Source: Nitrospirota bacterium
Lineage (GTDB): Bacteria; Nitrospirota; Thermodesulfovibrionia; UBA6902; DSMQ01
Assembly (NCBI GenBank): GCA_016212185.1
Contig: JACRGX010000090.1
Coordinates: forward strand, 35,229 to 99,228
Length of the DNA: 64,000 nucleotides
Direction: 5' to 3'
Shown piece by piece: positions 1 to 7,330 of this stretch. Each line of letters opens with the position of its first letter. The first letter of the stretch is position 1. Below the pieces are notes generated by a model. That model had not been told where the DNA came from. It worked only from the letters and a program-made list of their open reading frames with translations, and made no database searches. The position numbers and the translations under genes were made by a program.

Positions 1-1068
1 TCCCAGTTTCATCTTTTCACATTTAATTGCACGCACCCAGCCTCTTTCATCGCCTGATATCTCTTTCGGGTCAGAGAGAAAACAAAACTCTATGCCCTCT
101 TCCTTTGCGTTTTCAGCCTCCTCGCGCCTTGCAGGCATTTCCGATTCGCTTCTTCTGTAAATCAGATAAACCTTCTCTGCGCCGAGCCTCAGCGCCGTCC
201 TTGCCGAATCCATTGCAACATTTCCTCCGCCGATGACAGCGACCCTGCGCGCCTTTTTAATCGGAGTATCATATCTTGGAAAATCATACGCCTTCATGAG
301 ATTAACCCTTGTCAGAAACTCTGATGCAAAATATACGTTATTCAAATTCTCGCCGGGGATGCCTAAATACCTTGGCGCGCCTGCGCCCACACCGATAAAT
401 ATCGCCTTAAAACCATCGTTAAGCAATTCATCAACCGTCTGCGTCCGTCCGATAACCCGGTTGACCAAAATCTTTACGCCAAGGCTTCTGACATAGTCAA
501 TTTCCCTCCTGAGAATTTTTTTGGGAAGCCTGAACTCAGGAATCCCGTAAAGAAGCACCCCGCCCGGCTCATGAAGCGCCTCAAAAACAGTGATGTCATA
601 TCCTGATTTTGCAAGGTCTGCGGCAACTGTTAAACCCGCAGGACCTGAGCCGATAACTGCAACCTTATGCCCGTTTGCAGAAGCGATTCGGGGAGGCTCG
701 ACAATGTCCTTGTCCTGCGTTATCTCATAATCAGCTAAAAAACGTTCAAGCGCGCCTATTGAGACAGGTCTCTTCTTCTTTCCGAGTATGCAATGTCCCT
801 CGCACTGCGTTTCCTGCGGGCATACCCTGCCGCAGATTGCAGGAAGGTTATTAGACTCTTTTATCTTTTTAAGCCCGCTTAAATAATCGCCCTCTTTTAT
901 GAATGCGACAAACTTCGGGATGTTGATTTCAACCGGACAGCTTTCAACACACAAGGGCTTTTTGCACTGAAGACAGCGGTTTGCCTCTTTCAATGCCTGC
1001 TTCCCGGTCAAGCCCAGGGCAACCTCTTTAAAGTCTTTTGATCTTTTTATGGGATTTCTGTAACGCAT
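1..1068 (-). CDS. NfnB/GltA-type NADPH-dependent flavoprotein (glutamate synthase small-subunit family), partial
   Basis: The gene runs off the left edge; 356 codons of the N-terminal part are visible, read from an ATG at 1068. A cysteine-rich Fe-S domain comes first (C32, C35, C40, C44, then C79, C83, C89, C93). An FAD-binding GSGPAG motif follows near residue 140, and a second Rossmann motif GGGNVAMD binds NADPH. This is the GltD/GltA/NfnB/SudA family. The gene just upstream encodes the PyrK-like partner, so the pair probably forms an NfnAB- or SudBA-type ferredoxin/NAD(P)H oxidoreductase rather than a classical glutamate synthase, for which no large subunit is visible. About 100 bases of repeat sequence separate the two genes, and no clear ribosome-binding site precedes this ATG. 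Confidence 0.9.
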   Translation of the reverse strand, partial: MRYRNPIKRSKDFKEVALGLTGKQALKEANRCLQCKKPLCVESCPVEINIPKFVAFIKEGDYLSGLKKIKESNNLPAICGRVCPQETQCEGHCILGKKKRPVSIGALERFLADYEITQDKDIVEPPRIASANGHKVAVIGSGPAGLTVAADLAKSGYDITVFEALHEPGGVLLYGIPEFRLPKKILRREIDYVRSLGVKILVNRVIGRTQTVDELLNDGFKAIFIGVGAGAPRYLGIPGENLNNVYFASEFLTRVNLMKAYDFPRYDTPIKKARRVAVIGGGNVAMDSARTALRLGAEKVYLIYRRSESEMPARREEAENAKEEGIEFCFLSDPKEISGDERGWVRAIKCEKMKLG

Positions 1069-1098
1069 ATTCTTAAAAAGGGTTCGAGGATTTCTTTC

Positions 1099-1160
1099 AT
1101 TGCAAAATGCAAAATTAACATTTATCAATTTACAATGATAATTGCTAATTGATAATTTTT
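1099..1160. repeat. AT-rich dispersed repeat (family B)
   Basis: Sequence rich in TTGCAAAAT, TTATCAATT and ACAATGATAA words. Related copies occur on both sides of the four-helix-bundle gene at 13155, upstream of tldD (16490) and between nusA and recG (24555). Here it separates the two oxidoreductase subunit genes. Confidence 0.7.
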
Positions 1161-1170
1161 ACTTGAATCC

Positions 1171-2004
1171 TTAACCCCTTGACCCCTTACTTAAAAACAG
1201 CCTATACGCCTCTGCCTCTTCCTCTTTATAAAAACTAAGCCTGTTTTCAAGTTCTTGGAAATCCACATCATGCCCGTCAAATTCAGGGCCGTCTGCGCAG
1301 GTAAACATTGTCTTTCCTGCAATCGTCACCCTGCAGGCTCCGCACATTCCAGTTCCCTCAACCATAAGGGAATTCAGACTGACTATGGTTTTAATTGCAT
1401 GCGGCTTTGTGACATCAGAGACAGCGCGCATCATCTTGATAGGTCCGACGGCAACCACGAGGTCAACCTGTTTTTGGGCAATGACATCCCTGAGAAGGTC
1501 TGTCACAATGCCCTTTCTGCCTGAACTGCCGTCATCTGTTGCAATCAAAAAATCATCTGCATATTTCTTTAAATTTTCTTCCCATATAAGAAGCTCCTTT
1601 GTGCGGGCACCGAGAATCATCGTTGTATTGTTGCCTGCATTTTTAAGTGCTTTAATTATGGGGTAATGGGTGGCAGAGCCGATGCCTCCGCCAACCAGTA
1701 CACAGTTACCGTAATCCTGTATTGGCGTAGGATGTCCGAGGGGGCCTGCAATGTCCCTGATGCTCTTGCCTGCCTTAAGCATGCCAAGCGCTTCAGTTGT
1801 CTTTCCCATCTTTTGAAAAAGTATTGTGATAGTTCCTTTTTCGCTGTCTGAGTCTGCAATAGTAAGGGGTATCCTCTCGCCTTTTTCATTAAGCCTCAGG
1901 ATAATAAAATTCCCCGGCTTTGTATGGCGGGCAACATAAGGCGCATCTATTACCATCATGTCAACCTTCGGCGCAAGCGTCTGTTTTTGTAAAATTTTAA
2001 ACAT
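1171..2004 (-). CDS. NfnA/SudB-like ferredoxin-NAD(P)+ reductase subunit (PyrK family)
   Basis: A 277-residue FAD/NAD(P)-binding protein of the PyrK/ferredoxin-NADP reductase fold. The FAD-contacting motif RIPLTI is at residues 44-49, and the nucleotide-binding GGGIG at 105-109. A C-terminal [2Fe-2S] motif has C221, C224 and C236 in the context GTGMCGACRV, followed by the typical DGPEF. This is the small partner of GltA-like flavoproteins in NfnAB (electron-bifurcating ferredoxin:NADP+ reductase) and SudAB (sulfide dehydrogenase). The partner gene lies directly downstream on the same strand. Which of the two reactions applies is not decidable here. Only three of the usual four cluster cysteines are obvious. 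Confidence 0.88.
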   Translation of the reverse strand: MFKILQKQTLAPKVDMMVIDAPYVARHTKPGNFIILRLNEKGERIPLTIADSDSEKGTITILFQKMGKTTEALGMLKAGKSIRDIAGPLGHPTPIQDYGNCVLVGGGIGSATHYPIIKALKNAGNNTTMILGARTKELLIWEENLKKYADDFLIATDDGSSGRKGIVTDLLRDVIAQKQVDLVVAVGPIKMMRAVSDVTKPHAIKTIVSLNSLMVEGTGMCGACRVTIAGKTMFTCADGPEFDGHDVDFQELENRLSFYKEEEAEAYRLFLSKGSRG

Positions 2005-2018
2005 AATTTTAAATTTTA

Positions 2019-2177
2019 AATAACGGCATGTATGTTTGAAAAACTTTAAGGCAACACCCTAATGTCATGCTGCCTTTTAACAAATAGTTCAGGGTAAAAA
2101 CTTAAAACTTTTTGCAGCATGACAGATAATAATCATTGTTGCATTCTTAAAGTTTTGAAAATATATATGCCGTTATT
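2019..2177. repeat. Palindromic intergenic repeat family A, copy 1
   Basis: A 159-bp element whose ends are inverted repeats (AATAACGGCAT at the left, ATGCCGTTATT at the right). Inside lie a second inverted pair, GTCATGCTGC and GCAGCATGAC, and a small TTAAGG/CCTTAG-type hairpin near the left arm. Five other full copies and one half copy occur in the window. It sits between comF and the PyrK-like gene. Confidence 0.93.
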
Positions 2178-2200
2178 GTTCATTTTAATCTCTATTTATA

Positions 2201-2235
2201 ACACACCCCTGCACCCCTCTTATTTAGAGGGGAAT
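2201..2235. repeat. Short CCCCTCT/AGAGGGG repeat (family C)
   Basis: The pattern ACACACCCCT followed by a CCCCTCT-TATTT-AGAGGGG hairpin recurs at 10938-10966, where it forms the end of scpA. A related CCGCCCTTATCAAGGGGGG form lies inside hisF. It lies just past the comF stop and could weakly terminate transcription, but it has no long T tract. Confidence 0.6.
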
Positions 2236-2241
2236 TTTGTG

Positions 2242-2940
2242 TCAATCTCCCTTTCCGTGCGCGAGGGCAATTACATAAATATCTTTTGCCCCTGCTTTTT
2301 TCAACTGCCTTGAACATTCCCTCACTGTTGCGCCTGTCGTGATTACATCATCCACAAGCATCAGGGTTTTACCCTGAATAAATCTCTTATCCCTAACCTC
2401 AAAGGCGTTCTTAATATTCTTCTCTCTTTCCTGTGCTCTAAGCCCGACCTGAGGCATTGTATCCCTGACTTTAACAAGGCAATCAATTGCAAGCGGAACA
2501 CCCATGCTCCCTGCAAGATATTTTGCCAGAAGGGCTGATTGATTAAACTCTCTGTGCCTGAGCCTCTTCTTGTAAAGCGGAACGGGGAGTACTACATCAA
2601 TACCCGTAATTTCAGTCCTAAGAATTATAGCAGATAACGGTTTTGAAAGTCTTTTGATTTTATGATACTTCAAAAGATTAACCGCCTCTTTTAACGTCCC
2701 GTCATACAGTCCGAAACTCCGCGCCTGCTTGAATGCAGGTTTGCTGGTGATACATATGCCGCATTCTATTGAGGCATCTGAGACAAGCGGCTTGCCGCAT
2801 ATGCGGCAAATTGGTCCGTTGTAGGGAGAAATCCCATCCCAGCATTCAGCGCATATAGGAGCAGTTTTATGGTATGTTGACGGCTTTTTGCATACAGGAC
2901 AGGATTCGGGGAACAGGATGTTCAGGAATTTGTTGAGCAT
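2242..2940 (-). CDS. comF: ComF family phosphoribosyltransferase-like protein
   Basis: A 232-residue protein with four N-terminal CxxC pairs (C14/C17, C30/C33, C45/C48, C60/C63), typical of the ComF zinc region. The C-terminal type I phosphoribosyltransferase domain carries the PRPP-binding motif VDDVITTGAT near residues 196-205. ComF proteins are needed for DNA uptake during natural transformation in several bacteria, but the family is also common in species not known to be competent. It stands alone between two repeat-containing gaps. A type IV prepilin peptidase gene lies 4 kb away, which would fit a pilus-dependent uptake system, but no pilin gene is in view. Confidence 0.92.
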   Translation of the reverse strand: MLNKFLNILFPESCPVCKKPSTYHKTAPICAECWDGISPYNGPICRICGKPLVSDASIECGICITSKPAFKQARSFGLYDGTLKEAVNLLKYHKIKRLSKPLSAIILRTEITGIDVVLPVPLYKKRLRHREFNQSALLAKYLAGSMGVPLAIDCLVKVRDTMPQVGLRAQEREKNIKNAFEVRDKRFIQGKTLMLVDDVITTGATVRECSRQLKKAGAKDIYVIALAHGKGD

Positions 2941-3154
2941 ATAACCGGCTCTATTTTATCAGGTTTAATTTAGATTTGTTAGAGTTTATTTTTGAAAACT
3001 TGCAGAAGCGCGGGAGAGGAGGAAATGTGGGAAATGTCCCACCGTCTCAATTTTTTAGAAAGTGCAGTAGAATTTTTCAGATAACATCAAGCTGCTTTTT
3101 TATTGACTACACTTTCAAAGTTATGATACCGTTCAGATAATAACTTGTTCCCCC
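2941..3154. other. Gene-free stretch with weak inverted repeats
   Basis: No coding sequence found. A perfect 6-bp hairpin (GTGGGA, loop AATG, TCCCAC) lies near 3026-3042. A loose inverted pair, GAAAGTGCAGT and its complement in ACTACACTTTC, spans roughly 3058-3118. No clear promoter was identified for comF. Confidence 0.4.
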
Positions 3155-4372
3155 TTACGCCCCGAATTTTTTAAGCTTTCCCGCATGGGCAAGGGCCAGC
3201 GGCATAAGACTGACCGCAGGGAAAATGCCGAGTTCGCCTTTTACGCACTCCCTCTCGGAAAAAGCCTTGCACATCCCCCCGAGCACATAAGGAGAATTAA
3301 TAAGCGCCGGAACAGGATGCCAGCTGTGGCCCTTCATTAAAGCCGGTGTTGAATGGTCGCCGGTTATGACAACGACATCGGGCTTTAACTGAAGTATGTC
3401 AGGAAGGAGTTTATCAAATTCCTCTATCCTTTCAGCCTTGCCCTTAAAATTCCCGTCCTCGCCGTACGAGTCAATTTTTTTCACATGCAAAAAGAAAAAG
3501 TCATAGTCATTGTACTTCTGTTTTAAAAATTTCACCTCATCGTCAACGCTTCCTTCAAGCGCAGGGGTCTCCATGTCCACAAGCCTTGCAAGCCCCCTGT
3601 ACATCGGATAGGTGGCAATGGCAAGGGCGTTTAACCCGAATGCCTCTTTGAATGTCGGGATGTGCGGCATATTGGAAAATCCCCTTGTCAATATGAAATT
3701 AGCCCTTTCTTCATTCTTAAGTATTTCCCTTACCCTGTCTATAAATTTTCCGGCAATCATTGATACCCTTTCTGCGTTCTTTGAAAGAGCCGCTGCAGGC
3801 AGGGGCGCCTTGCCTTCTTTCTGAGGGTCTGTGTCAGCAAGCATTGCCGCGTCAGGAGCAAGATTATCAGGAAATCTCATCAGGACGGCAAACCTGTGCT
3901 CCATGCCCGGGGCCAATATGAATTCTGCATCATCAATTTTTTTTATCTCCTTTTGAAGTTTATCCGTAAATTTTTTATTCTGCTCTGTCGGTATCCTCCC
4001 GGCCCTTCTATCTGTGATAATCCCGTCCTTAATTGTTGCATAGTTGCACCTGACAGCCACATCAGTTTTTCTGACTTCCATGCCGAGCCCGAGCGCCTCA
4101 AGGATTCCCCTTCCAATCTGGCACTCAACCGGGTCATACCCGAATATGCCGAGATGTCCGGGCCCGCTTCCCGGGGTAATGCCGTATGCAACAGGGACCT
4201 GCAGACCGCATGCAGACTCTTTTGCAAGCGCATCAAGATTAGGCGTATTTGCCGACTCAAGTTCAGTCCTTCCCGATGAATTCGGAAGCCCCCCTACCCC
4301 GTCAAGGACTATAAGTAAAATTTTTGCGGGATTTGTCTGTATAAGCGGTTTTATCAAATTCTGCATATTCAT
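3155..4372 (-). CDS. apgM: 2,3-bisphosphoglycerate-independent phosphoglycerate mutase, archaeal type
   Basis: A 405-residue alkaline-phosphatase-superfamily enzyme that interconverts 3- and 2-phosphoglycerate without a bisphosphoglycerate cofactor. The N-terminal metal-binding LIVLDGVGGLP, the GPGHLGIFGYDP segment and the C-terminal GDHSTP and HSWHPVP motifs are those of the ApgM branch (common in archaea and some anaerobic bacteria), which is shorter than bacterial GpmI. An AGGAGG ribosome-binding site stands 10 bases before the ATG at 4372. The gene is monocistronic; the divergent neighbour is a secreted cyclophilin. Confidence 0.93.
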   Translation of the reverse strand: MNMQNLIKPLIQTNPAKILLIVLDGVGGLPNSSGRTELESANTPNLDALAKESACGLQVPVAYGITPGSGPGHLGIFGYDPVECQIGRGILEALGLGMEVRKTDVAVRCNYATIKDGIITDRRAGRIPTEQNKKFTDKLQKEIKKIDDAEFILAPGMEHRFAVLMRFPDNLAPDAAMLADTDPQKEGKAPLPAAALSKNAERVSMIAGKFIDRVREILKNEERANFILTRGFSNMPHIPTFKEAFGLNALAIATYPMYRGLARLVDMETPALEGSVDDEVKFLKQKYNDYDFFFLHVKKIDSYGEDGNFKGKAERIEEFDKLLPDILQLKPDVVVITGDHSTPALMKGHSWHPVPALINSPYVLGGMCKAFSERECVKGELGIFPAVSLMPLALAHAGKLKKFGA

Positions 4373-4501
4373 AGATTAATCCACCTCCTGTTTAGCTTGC
4401 CATATTCTAACATTTTCTTTTTTTGTTTAAACAAAAGATATTTTATTGTAAAATACTTGTCAAAAGCAATTTTAAACCTTTACCCGGCAAAGGAGAATTT
4501 A

Positions 4502-5098
4502 ATGAAAATTTTCAGAATACTGCCTGTGCTTCTCTTGATGTTAATGTTAAGTGTATCTGTTTTTGCTGAACCGGTTCACAGAAATTTTACTGACAAGGAG
4601 ATAAAAAAAATGGCTGAAACAAAAGCTGTAATTGAGACAAAGTTCGGGAACATGGAGCTTAAATTTTTTCCTGATATTGCGCCTAATCACGTAAATAATT
4701 TTATTGAGCTTGCAAAAAAAGGTTTTTATGACGGGACCATATTTCACCGCGTAATCCCCGGCTTTATGATTCAGGGCGGAGACCCAAATTCTAAAAATCC
4801 GGACAAGTCAAAACATGGGATAGGCGGGCCCGACTATACAATCAAGGCTGAGTTCAGCAAAAAACCGCACAAAAAAGGCATACTGTCCATGGCAAGGAAA
4901 AATGACCCGGACAGTGCAGGTTCTCAGTTTTTCATCTGCGTGGCTGATGCGCCTTCTCTTGACAACAAATACACCGTATTCGGCGAGGTTGTTTCAGGAC
5001 TGGAAGCGGCTGACCAGATTGTAAATCAGCCGCGCGACAGAAGGGACAACCCTGTTGAACGGATTGAGATAAAGGTGAAGATTATAGAGAAGCAGTAA
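4502..5098 (+). CDS. Exported cyclophilin-type peptidyl-prolyl isomerase
   Basis: A 198-residue protein with a Sec signal peptide (hydrophobic core LPVLLLMLMLSVSV, likely cut after FA) and one cyclophilin domain. The family motifs FHRVIPGFMIQGGDP and AGSQFFI are present. It should catalyse proline cis-trans isomerisation during folding in the periplasm. An in-frame ATG at 4397 would give 35 more residues without a signal-like character. I chose 4502 because AAAGGAG precedes it and the signal peptide then begins at Met1. Confidence 0.92.
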   Translation: MKIFRILPVLLLMLMLSVSVFAEPVHRNFTDKEIKKMAETKAVIETKFGNMELKFFPDIAPNHVNNFIELAKKGFYDGTIFHRVIPGFMIQGGDPNSKNPDKSKHGIGGPDYTIKAEFSKKPHKKGILSMARKNDPDSAGSQFFICVADAPSLDNKYTVFGEVVSGLEAADQIVNQPRDRRDNPVERIEIKVKIIEKQ

Positions 5099-5128
5099 AG
5101 CAGTCAGCAAAATTTTCAGGGCATATGT

Positions 5129-5155
5129 TATAATTAAAAATTACCATTGGTAATT
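5129..5155 (+). promoter_or_regulatory. Extended -10 promoter with overlapping dyad operator
   Basis: TGTTATAAT (TATAAT at 5129-5134) is followed at once by the dyad AATTACC-ATT-GGTAATT (5139-5155), which would cover the predicted start of transcription near 5141. The gene begins at 5186 after AAGGAG. A dyad across a start site is a usual place for a repressor. The binding protein is unknown. Confidence 0.55.
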
Positions 5156-5185
5156 AACAATATCCATATATAAGGAGTTTAATCT

Positions 5186-5539
5186 ATGAAACGGTTTCTC
5201 GTGTTGGCAGTTTTGGTTTTAAGCCTCGCAGTCACGGCATTCGGATATAATGCATATGCCGCAGGCGAGGGCATCTTAACAGGCAAAGTTACAGAAACCA
5301 TGAACAGCAGCGGCTATACCTATGTGCGCATTGAACAGGCAAATAGTGAAAAAATCTGGGTAGCAGTGCCTGAGACAAAAGTAACCAAAGGCAAGACAAT
5401 ATCTTTTGAGCCCGGCGCTGTAATGACAAACTTCAAGAGCAAGACCCTCAACCGCACCTTTGACAAAATCATCTTCTCATCCGGAGTTTCACAGCCGGCA
5501 CAGCCGAGCCAGCCAAAGGCTAAAAGCGGAAAGAAATAA
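5186..5539 (+). CDS. NrfJ-like periplasmic OB-fold protein
   Basis: A 117-residue protein with a Sec signal peptide (MKRFLVLAVLVLSLAVTAFG; cleavage probably after YAA). Its core contains GKVTETMNSSGYTYVRIE and the KSKTLNRTFDKI motif, which I recognise from NrfJ-related small exported proteins near cytochrome and nitrite-reduction genes. The C-terminus is a Pro/Gln/Lys-rich tail. Function is not established; an association with haem or redox protein assembly is conceivable in a genome with many c-type cytochromes. A strong terminator follows 12 bases after the stop. Confidence 0.7.
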   Translation: MKRFLVLAVLVLSLAVTAFGYNAYAAGEGILTGKVTETMNSSGYTYVRIEQANSEKIWVAVPETKVTKGKTISFEPGAVMTNFKSKTLNRTFDKIIFSSGVSQPAQPSQPKAKSGKK

Positions 5540-5551
5540 ATTATTAAAAAT

Positions 5552-5591
5552 AAAAAAAGCCGTTACGCATAAAAGCGTAACGGCTTTTTTT
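5552..5591. terminator. Bidirectional intrinsic terminator
   Basis: A perfect 10-bp stem GCCGTTACGC/GCGTAACGGC with a 6-base loop, preceded by seven A and followed by seven T. It serves the NrfJ-like gene on the plus strand and overlaps the last codons of the histidine kinase on the minus strand. Confidence 0.95.
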
Positions 5592-6552
5592 ATTCTCCGG
5601 CAGGCAATGTTATCCTGAACGCAGTTCCCCTATCCCCGGCGCTTTGAACGTCTATGCTTCCCCCGTGAGCTACGATTACCTTCTGCACGAGGGCAAGTCC
5701 GAGTCCGGTGCCTTTTTCTTTTGTCGTAAAAAACGGCAGGAATATCTTCTGTATGATACTGTCAGAAATTCCGTGTCCCGTATCCCTGACAATTATTTCA
5801 GCGCTGTTATGCTTTATGCTTAAATCTATCTCAAGCGCCCCTCCTTCGGGCATTGCCTCAAGCGCATTGTGAAAAAGATTTGTCAGCGCCTGTTTTAAGA
5901 GAAACTCATCTGCGTTTATGGTTACAGCCGCATCTGCATTGACAGTAAGTTTAATTAAATTATTACCTGACACCACTGTGCCTGCTGTCTCCTCAACCAG
6001 TTTATTTATGTTTACAGGCGTCTTGTTAATGTCGGCAGGTTTTGTGAATGTAAGGAGTTCGGATATAATCCTGTCCATGCCCTGAATTTCATTCAAAATT
6101 GCATCAACAGCCTGCTTGTTTGAATTATCTATCCTTTTACTCAGGAGTTTTGCATAGCCGGCAATTACAGACATCGGATTTCTTAATTCATGGGCAATGC
6201 CCGCAGACAGCTCTGCCAACTGCTGCGCCCTGTCCTCTGCAAGGGATTTCAGGCGTTCAAGCTCCTTTTCCTTTTCCTTAAGTTTTTCAACAAGCTCATG
6301 AAAAGTATCAACCACAAAACCCACCTCGGATCTGTCGCTGATTCCTTCTGATGCCTTAAGGAGTTTCCTCTGGTTTACAATATAGATCCGTACCGCGGTA
6401 TAAATCCCTGCCGTAATCAGAACGACGCCGGCGCCAAGGATTATTTGAATGCCGGTCGTGCTGAGAAAAGGACTTATAATGATTCCTACAAGCACACTGG
6501 AAAATATGAATAAAAAAATGACAAAGGCCCTTGTATGGAACTTATCCTGCAT
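5590..6552 (-). CDS. Membrane sensor histidine kinase
   Basis: A 320-residue protein with two transmembrane helices close together (about 9-30 and 35-56), so almost no periplasmic sensor. A coiled linker follows, then HisKA with the phosphorylatable His121 in GIAHELRNP. The HATPase domain has N box NLFHNALEA and G boxes DTGHGIS and KGTGLGLAL. It resembles the C-terminal half of AtoS/ZraS/NtrB-type kinases that pair with sigma54 regulators. No response regulator is adjacent. It overlaps pilD by 11 bases and probably shares its transcript. Confidence 0.88.
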   Translation of the reverse strand: MQDKFHTRAFVIFLFIFSSVLVGIIISPFLSTTGIQIILGAGVVLITAGIYTAVRIYIVNQRKLLKASEGISDRSEVGFVVDTFHELVEKLKEKEKELERLKSLAEDRAQQLAELSAGIAHELRNPMSVIAGYAKLLSKRIDNSNKQAVDAILNEIQGMDRIISELLTFTKPADINKTPVNINKLVEETAGTVVSGNNLIKLTVNADAAVTINADEFLLKQALTNLFHNALEAMPEGGALEIDLSIKHNSAEIIVRDTGHGISDSIIQKIFLPFFTTKEKGTGLGLALVQKVIVAHGGSIDVQSAGDRGTAFRITLPAGE

Positions 6553-7330
6553 AAAGATACCACATCAAAATTTCCTGCCCGGAGAACAGGCTTACAAGCG
6601 AACCCAGCGCAAGATACGGGCCGAACGGAATCCTTGAGCCCCATTCCCTTCCTTTGACAACAATAAGAAGAAGTCCTATCAAAGAACCGAAAAGGCTTCC
6701 TAAAAAAGTTGTAAGCAGCACCCCTTTCCATCCGAGAAATCCGCCGACCATTGCCATCATTTTTATATCGCCGCCGCCGAGAGCCTCTTTTTTAAAGACC
6801 GCCGTGCCAACGATTGCCACGAGATAAAAAAGTCCGCCGCCAAGGAGAATTCCTATGACTGATGCCTTGAAGCCGAGCGCCTCCCAGCGAAAAAACGGAT
6901 CCGGAAGTATAGTAGAACCCAATATCAGCCCAATGGGGATTCCCGGCAGGGTTATACTGTCAGGGATTATCTGATATTCAAGGTCTATGAAGGTAATTAC
7001 AATAATAGCCGATATAAAGACAAAATAAGCAGGCAGATGCCATGAAATATAAGGAAATCTCCACACTGCAAGCACATAAAGGACAGCGTTAAGAAATTCC
7101 ACAAGTGGATATTTAATTGATACCCTGCTCCCGCAGGCCCTGCATTTACCGCCTAAAAAAATATAGCTGATTATAGGGATGTTGTCATAGAATCTTACCG
7201 GTCTTCCGCAGGACGGGCAATGTGAAGACGGTCTAACAATAGACAGACCTTTAGGTATGCGGTATATGCATACATTAAGGAAAGAGCCCGCTACAGCGCC
7301 GAATACAAAGGTTATGATATAAATACTCAT
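6542..7330 (-). CDS. pilD: Type IV prepilin leader peptidase / N-methyltransferase
   Basis: A 262-residue polytopic membrane protein that cleaves and N-methylates type IV prepilins or type II secretion pseudopilins. The N-terminal methyltransferase region has two zinc-type pairs (C38/C41 and C63/C66). The two catalytic aspartates lie in FIDLEYQIIPD and in the GGGDIKMM motif. It starts with ATGA, overlapping the aspS stop by 4 bases, so it is translationally coupled to aspS. Confidence 0.94.
   Translation of the reverse strand: MSIYIITFVFGAVAGSFLNVCIYRIPKGLSIVRPSSHCPSCGRPVRFYDNIPIISYIFLGGKCRACGSRVSIKYPLVEFLNAVLYVLAVWRFPYISWHLPAYFVFISAIIVITFIDLEYQIIPDSITLPGIPIGLILGSTILPDPFFRWEALGFKASVIGILLGGGLFYLVAIVGTAVFKKEALGGGDIKMMAMVGGFLGWKGVLLTTFLGSLFGSLIGLLLIVVKGREWGSRIPFGPYLALGSLVSLFSGQEILMWYLYAG

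Noticed and set aside
1255..1524. Plus-strand frame opposite the PyrK-like gene
   Set aside because: No domain, and the minus-strand gene is conserved throughout.
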